This document shows, piece by piece, positions 53,582 through 57,661 of a DNA stretch of 57,661 bases. The notes beneath the pieces were generated by a model that saw nothing but the letters and a program-made list of their open reading frames with translations, had not been told where the DNA came from and searched no databases. This DNA comes from an uncultured Myxococcales bacterium. GTDB lineage: Bacteria > Myxococcota_A > UBA9042. The stretch covers positions 1 through 57,661 of the forward strand of contig CALENB010000192.1 of NCBI GenBank assembly GCA_937910235.1, given 5' to 3'. Each line of letters opens with the position of its first letter. Position 1 is the first letter of the stretch. The position numbers and the translations under genes are program-made.

Positions 53582-53944
53582 CGACCCCTCGCTTGCCTGA
53601 CAGCACAGCCACAGGGCCGTGATGGAATGGCCGCAAGGGTTCCACGTCGCGCGCGGGCAGGCAACCCGATCCACGCCCGCTGCCCGCGCGAGAACGCAGC
53701 TTCGTCGCGCTCATGAGGACCGCCGGTCGCCGCCGCGACGAGGTCAGAGTGGCGTGTGGGAATCAGCGCAGCCGGCGGGCGGTTGAACCCGGCGACGCGC
53801 CGTTTTATCGCTGCCACGGCTAGGTGCCACTACACTGGGCGGCGCTGATTGGGAGCCTGAAGACTGGACCTCAAACCTGGGCCTTCACGCTGGGCCCTAA
53901 AGCCAGGCCCCCACACGACGGCACACGACGCGACGGGGGGCTTT
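53582..53944. other. divergent intergenic region between FHA and PBP genes
   Basis: No gene is supported. A weak TTGAAC (53783) with a poor -10 after 17 bp faces the PBP gene. Near 53865-53915 the heptamer CTGGGCC occurs twice, 13 bp apart, with its inverted form nearby. Otherwise I see nothing. Confidence 0.35.
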
Positions 53945-56248
53945 TTGACCAGCGACAGCACGAGCAAGACGACCGCAAGTGGCGGCTGGATCCGACGATG
54001 GATCCGGCGTGCTTTTGTGTTCGGCTTGTTTGCGACCGCCGCCGGCGTGGTCGTTGGCGCCATCGGCTTCAAGTCGCTCGAGGCGCGGCTGCCGGACGTG
54101 TTTTCGTTCGCCGCGTACAAAGACCTCGCCGTCGAAAACAGCCGCGTGTACGCCGCCGGTGGCGAGCTGATCGCCCGTTTTGGCGGCGAGCTGCGCACGG
54201 TTGTGCCCATGGCGCGCATCCCGGCGACGGTGCGATTCGCGGTGGTCTGCGCGGAGGACGCCGCCTTCTATCATCACCCTGGGCTCGACCTGCTCGGAAT
54301 CGCGCGGGCGCTGTGGGTCGACATCATAGAGGGACGCTACGCGCAGGGCGCCTCGACGATCACCCAGCAATTTGCGAAGACGCGGTTCTTGTCGAGCGAA
54401 AAGAAGGTGATCCGCAAGCTCAAGGAGCTGGTGCTGGCGCGTAAGCTCGAGCAGAAGGTGAGCAAGGACGACATCCTCGTGATGTACATGAACGAGATCT
54501 ACTTCGGTGACGGCCGCTATGGCGTCGAGGAGGCGTCGCGCTATTTCTTCGGCAAACCCGTCAGCGAGGTCAACGTCGCCGAGGCGGCGCTGCTCGCGGC
54601 GGTTGTGAACTCGCCGGCGCGGTTCTCGCCGTATCGCCACCCCGAGCGCGCGCTGGAGCGACGACGCTACGTGTTGCTGCAGATGCAGCGACGCGGCTAC
54701 ATCTCCGAAGCGGACGCTGCGCGTGGCAACGCGCATCCCCTGCCCACGAAAGCCCACGAAGACCGGGTGATTCGCGCGCCCTGGGTCGTCGCGGCCGTTC
54801 GCCGAGAGGTCCTGCAGCGTGTTGGCAACCGCGCGCTGCGCAGCGAGGGCCTGCGCATTGAGGTCGCCATGGACATCACCGCGCAGCGAGCCGCAGAAGC
54901 CGCGGTCGCAGCTGGCCTGCGCCGGTTGGACGCGCACTACAAGACCCGGGAGCCCCTGCGCCGCTACCAGACCGCGCAGGCGATGGATGAAGCCGGCAAG
55001 CAGCTCGCACGCCGCCGCAAGGGCAAGCCAGCGCGTGTAGGCCGTCCGATTCACGGCATCGTGCGCAGCTTCGACGTCGACGCAAAGACCTATGTCATCG
55101 ATCTGGGCGGCGAGCGCGGCACCCTGCATCGCGACACCCTGGCCAGATTTGTCGACGATCAGGGGGCGCCGCCCTCCTTTCGGCGCGGTGATCTCATCCG
55201 TGTGTCCATCCTGAGCCGAGACGCCACCGGGGGGTCCGTGCTCTCGCCGGAGCTGGGACCGCAGGCGGCGCTCGTCGCGATCGAGCCCAAAACTCGGCTT
55301 GTCCGGGCGCTGGTCGGGGGGGATGACGCGAATCTGCACCCCTTTCACCGCGCGCTCATGGCCCGCCGGCAACCCGGGTCGACGTTCAAGACGTTCGTGT
55401 ACGGCGCGGCCATCGAGGCTGGCATGGCGACGCCGGACACACGCGTCACCGATGAGAAGCGCACGTACACGAGCCACGGTCGGCCATGGACGCCGCGCAA
55501 CTACAAGGGGAGCTGGGACGGCAAGGCCCACAGTCTACGTGACGCCCTCGCGCGGTCGATCAACAGCATCGCCGTCGAGATCGCGCAGCGTGTCGGCCCG
55601 GAGAAGGTCGCGGAGTTCGCGCGTCGCGCGGGCATCCTCTCGCCGCTGCGCGCCGACCTGCCCTTGGCGCTCGGAGCCTCCGGGGTCACGCCGATCGAGC
55701 TCACCAATGCCTACGCCACGCTGGCGGCCGATGGGCTCTACGGCGAGCCTGTGCTGCTGACGCGCATCATCGATCGACATGGCAAGGAGCGCTTTCGTGC
55801 CGCCACCACGCTCACCCGTGTGATGCCGGCCAAGGTAGCCCACGCGCTGAGTGACATGCTCGGCGAGGTCGTCCGCCGTGGCAGCGCGCGCGGCGCACAT
55901 GTCGGCCGGCCTGTCGCGGGCAAGACCGGCACGACCAATCGCGCACGGGACGCCTGGTTTGTCGGCTTCTCACCCCGGCTCGCGTCCGCGGTGTGGGTGG
56001 GCTGGGACGACCGACTGCCGATGGCGAAGGGCTCTGGTGGCAAGCTCGCCCTGCCGATCTGGGCCGATTTCATGCGCGCCGCGCTGGATCGGGTGCCCGT
56101 GCTGCCGCTACCGCGGTTGCCCCACGTGTTGGGGACGCCGCGGGCGCCGCCGATCCCTCTGGATGATGACCCAGAGGCCGGCGCCGCGAACCTGACCGAC
56201 GAGCTCGCCGACAAGCTGGAGGCCGATCTCCAAGAGGTCCTGCCATAG
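53945..56248 (+). CDS. class A penicillin-binding protein (PBP1A-like, bifunctional)
   Basis: 767 residues, polymerising and cross-linking peptidoglycan. One N-terminal membrane helix (about 23-42) is followed by a GT51 glycosyltransferase with EDAAFYHHPG (Glu 104), QGASTITQQFAK, RKLKELVLARKLE and MNEIYFG (Glu 184). The transpeptidase has STFK (479-482), SIN (538-540) and KTG (660-662). Between them an OB-like segment (about 365-430) resembles the ODD domain of PBP1A. The start is TTG with a GGGGGG run four bases upstream; no in-frame ATG occurs before the glycosyltransferase. Confidence 0.94.
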   Translation: MTSDSTSKTTASGGWIRRWIRRAFVFGLFATAAGVVVGAIGFKSLEARLPDVFSFAAYKDLAVENSRVYAAGGELIARFGGELRTVVPMARIPATVRFAVVCAEDAAFYHHPGLDLLGIARALWVDIIEGRYAQGASTITQQFAKTRFLSSEKKVIRKLKELVLARKLEQKVSKDDILVMYMNEIYFGDGRYGVEEASRYFFGKPVSEVNVAEAALLAAVVNSPARFSPYRHPERALERRRYVLLQMQRRGYISEADAARGNAHPLPTKAHEDRVIRAPWVVAAVRREVLQRVGNRALRSEGLRIEVAMDITAQRAAEAAVAAGLRRLDAHYKTREPLRRYQTAQAMDEAGKQLARRRKGKPARVGRPIHGIVRSFDVDAKTYVIDLGGERGTLHRDTLARFVDDQGAPPSFRRGDLIRVSILSRDATGGSVLSPELGPQAALVAIEPKTRLVRALVGGDDANLHPFHRALMARRQPGSTFKTFVYGAAIEAGMATPDTRVTDEKRTYTSHGRPWTPRNYKGSWDGKAHSLRDALARSINSIAVEIAQRVGPEKVAEFARRAGILSPLRADLPLALGASGVTPIELTNAYATLAADGLYGEPVLLTRIIDRHGKERFRAATTLTRVMPAKVAHALSDMLGEVVRRGSARGAHVGRPVAGKTGTTNRARDAWFVGFSPRLASAVWVGWDDRLPMAKGSGGKLALPIWADFMRAALDRVPVLPLPRLPHVLGTPRAPPIPLDDDPEAGAANLTDELADKLEADLQEVLP

Positions 56249-56297
56249 ACGTCACGCCGCCGGGCAGTGACTCCTCGTTAGACGGCGCGCCCCGCTT

Positions 56298-56335
56298 CCC
56301 GGCCGCCAATCCCGGCCGACAATCCCGGCCGCTCT
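56298..56335. repeat. 13-bp direct repeat, three copies
   Basis: CCCGGCCG recurs at 56298, 56311 and 56324 with spacer CCAAT or ACAAT, between the convergent PBP and mrp genes. Each core is self-complementary, so small hairpins are possible. Confidence 0.6.
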
Positions 56336-56338
56336 GCG

Positions 56339-57439
56339 CTATGCCGGGCCGGCAGCGGCGAAGAAATCGCTGTGGTCGGGGCCCTGCGCGCGTTTGTGAT
56401 CGAGGACCGCGAGGCCCTTGACGGTGCGACCCGCTAGTTGGCGATACAGCTCAGCGTGTGCCGACTGCGGCTCTGCGGCGACCATGGGTCGGCCTGCGTC
56501 AGCGTGCGGCGAGACCGCCATCTCGATCGGCAGCGTGCCCAGCAAGGCGACGTCATGCTGAGCGCAGTGCTCGGCCGTGCGGCTCTTGCCGAAGATCCAG
56601 TACGTCTTGTTGTTGTCGGGGCACACAAAAAACGCCATGTTTTCGGCCAAGCCGACCACATCCACCTTCAACATGCGGAACATGCGAATGGCGCGCTGCA
56701 CGTCGGCGAACGCCACGTCCTGCGGCGTCGACACCACGACCGCGCCGCTCAGCGGGATCGTCTGGCTCAGCGTCAACACCACGTCGCCGGTACCGGGCGG
56801 CAGGTCGACGATCAGGTAGTCCAGCTCGCCCCAGGCGACGTCATCGATGAACTGCGTCACGGCGCGTCCGATCATCGGGCCCCGCCACACCACAGCCTCG
56901 TCGGGGCTGACCAACAGCCCCATCGACATGAACCGTACGCCATGGCTCACGATCGGGATGATCTGCTTGTCTTCGTTCACACGTGGCTTGGCGTCCGCGA
57001 CACCCATCATGATCGGGACGCTTGGGCCGTAGATATCGGCGTCGAGCAGCCCAACGCGCGCGCCCGCTTCGGCGAGCGCCACCGCCAGGTTGACCGCGAC
57101 GGTGGACTTGCCAACGCCGCCCTTGCCGGCGCCCACGCCGATGATGTGGCGCACGGTGGGCATACGCTCAGCTTTCGGTAGCCGCGCCTTGGGCACCTCG
57201 ACGCGGGTCTGAACCGCGCTCGCCGTGACGCCGGGGAGGACACGCAGCGCGGCCTTCACGTCCGACACCAGGCCGGCCTCTGCGGGGTCCAAGAACGATC
57301 GCAACACCAGGGTGACGCCGACCTTGTCGCCGTCGATGGTCACATCGCGAACGAGATTGAGCGTGACGATGTCGATGCCAAACTGTGGGTCGAGAATGCC
57401 GGAGAGCGCGCTGAGCACCTCGGTCTGAGTCAAAGCCAT
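56339..57439 (-). CDS. mrp: Mrp/ApbC-type iron-sulfur carrier ATPase
   Basis: 366 residues. An N-terminal MIP18-like domain (about 1-80; LDPQFGIDIVTLNLV) precedes a deviant Walker A P-loop ATPase GKGGVGKST (105-113), with DADIYGPS and DLPPGTGD. These proteins carry and transfer Fe-S clusters. The family C-x-x-C for cluster binding at the dimer interface is incomplete: Cys 273 is present but position 276 is Asn (FVCPDN). A Cys at 292 is not in the usual place. GGAGG lies eight bases before the ATG. It converges on the PBP gene. Confidence 0.9.
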   Translation of the reverse strand: MALTQTEVLSALSGILDPQFGIDIVTLNLVRDVTIDGDKVGVTLVLRSFLDPAEAGLVSDVKAALRVLPGVTASAVQTRVEVPKARLPKAERMPTVRHIIGVGAGKGGVGKSTVAVNLAVALAEAGARVGLLDADIYGPSVPIMMGVADAKPRVNEDKQIIPIVSHGVRFMSMGLLVSPDEAVVWRGPMIGRAVTQFIDDVAWGELDYLIVDLPPGTGDVVLTLSQTIPLSGAVVVSTPQDVAFADVQRAIRMFRMLKVDVVGLAENMAFFVCPDNNKTYWIFGKSRTAEHCAQHDVALLGTLPIEMAVSPHADAGRPMVAAEPQSAHAELYRQLAGRTVKGLAVLDHKRAQGPDHSDFFAAAGPA

Positions 57440-57661
57440 GCCTCTGTCCTCCTAAAAGCCCAGAATTGTGGGCGGCGGGAGGGTGGGCAGCGGCGACGCA
57501 GGTGTCAACGGGAACGCGCACTTGTCGAGCGGAACCGGGGCCCTGGCGCGCAGCAAATTGACCACGCACAAGCGACGCGGCCACACTGCCGGCGTGTGGG
57601 CCACGTAAACCCGGCGCGTGTCGGACCCAGGGCCTCAGCGGCTCGACCGGTCGACACGATC
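57440..57661. other. right-end region without supported gene
   Basis: 222 bp upstream of mrp to the window edge. It contains the mrp ribosome site; I see no convincing gene or promoter. Confidence 0.5.

Noticed and set aside
53897-55531. 544-residue minus-strand frame opposite the class A PBP
   Set aside because: The opposite strand has every GT51 and transpeptidase motif in order, so this frame is a shadow.

Overview
This is a GC-rich (clearly above 60% by eye, not counted), gene-dense bacterial chromosome segment. It has about 43 protein genes and three tRNA genes. I see no insertion sequence, prophage, integrase or CRISPR array. The gene types suggest Myxococcota or a neighbouring lineage of the former Deltaproteobacteria: two Hanks-type Ser/Thr kinases (one with the HRDVSPQN catalytic loop), an FHA protein, a giant repeat lipoprotein, a DUF2169 protein beside a VgrG/gp5-like spike, and several small conserved proteins of the kind found there. 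That placement is inference; no rRNA gene is present to fix it.

Layout. Positions 1-7247 (minus) carry a 1953-residue lipoprotein, phosphatidylserine synthase and an alpha/beta hydrolase cut by the window edge. A non-RD kinase with a helical-repeat C-terminus diverges from them (7441-9645). Positions 9685-12366 hold initiator tRNA-fMet with its own promoter and terminator, a small TPR protein, a stand-alone penicillin-binding transpeptidase, and a tRNA-Gln/tRNA-Glu pair. Lysine 2,3-aminomutase and dnaB converge at 13.6 kb. A 650-bp gap with a plus-strand promoter and a 15-bp tandem repeat precedes a small Tudor/CarD-like protein. UDP-glucose dehydrogenase (ugd) follows, cotranscribed with a type II (archaeal-type) GAPDH homologue.

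Positions 19.0-25.1 kb carry gyrA, an RlmI-type methyltransferase and glpK. Phenylalanine hydroxylase follows on the minus strand. From 26.0 to 31.6 kb lies a putative surface-polymer O-acylation locus: one MBOAT acyltransferase and three different SGNH-hydrolase-like exported proteins. Two adjacent genes (31.8-33.0 kb) look like the C- and N-terminal halves of RdgC. From 34.2 to 38.1 kb a nucleotide-sugar dehydrogenase, a YbhN/LPG-synthase-like membrane protein and a kinase form one unit. ilvE with an RGPDRG-repeat KOW protein, then glmU and glmS, run to 44.0 kb. A compact gp5-like spike plus a DUF2169 adaptor-like protein occupy 45.2-48.5 kb with no other secretion genes. The right end has hflX, an exported lipoprotein, a zinc-ribbon/FHA protein, a class A PBP and an Mrp/ApbC ATPase lacking one expected cysteine.

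Envelope biogenesis is the shared theme: UDP-sugar precursors (glmS, glmU, ugd, the UDP-sugar dehydrogenase), peptidoglycan synthases, phospholipid synthesis and polymer acylation. Housekeeping replication and translation genes are interspersed. The most unusual signal is in the DUF2169 protein. Its conserved core is interrupted by a long charged insert, and the insert and tail carry a repeated motif, G-T-x-x-(M/L/F)-D-(L/I/V)...W, that the family does not explain.
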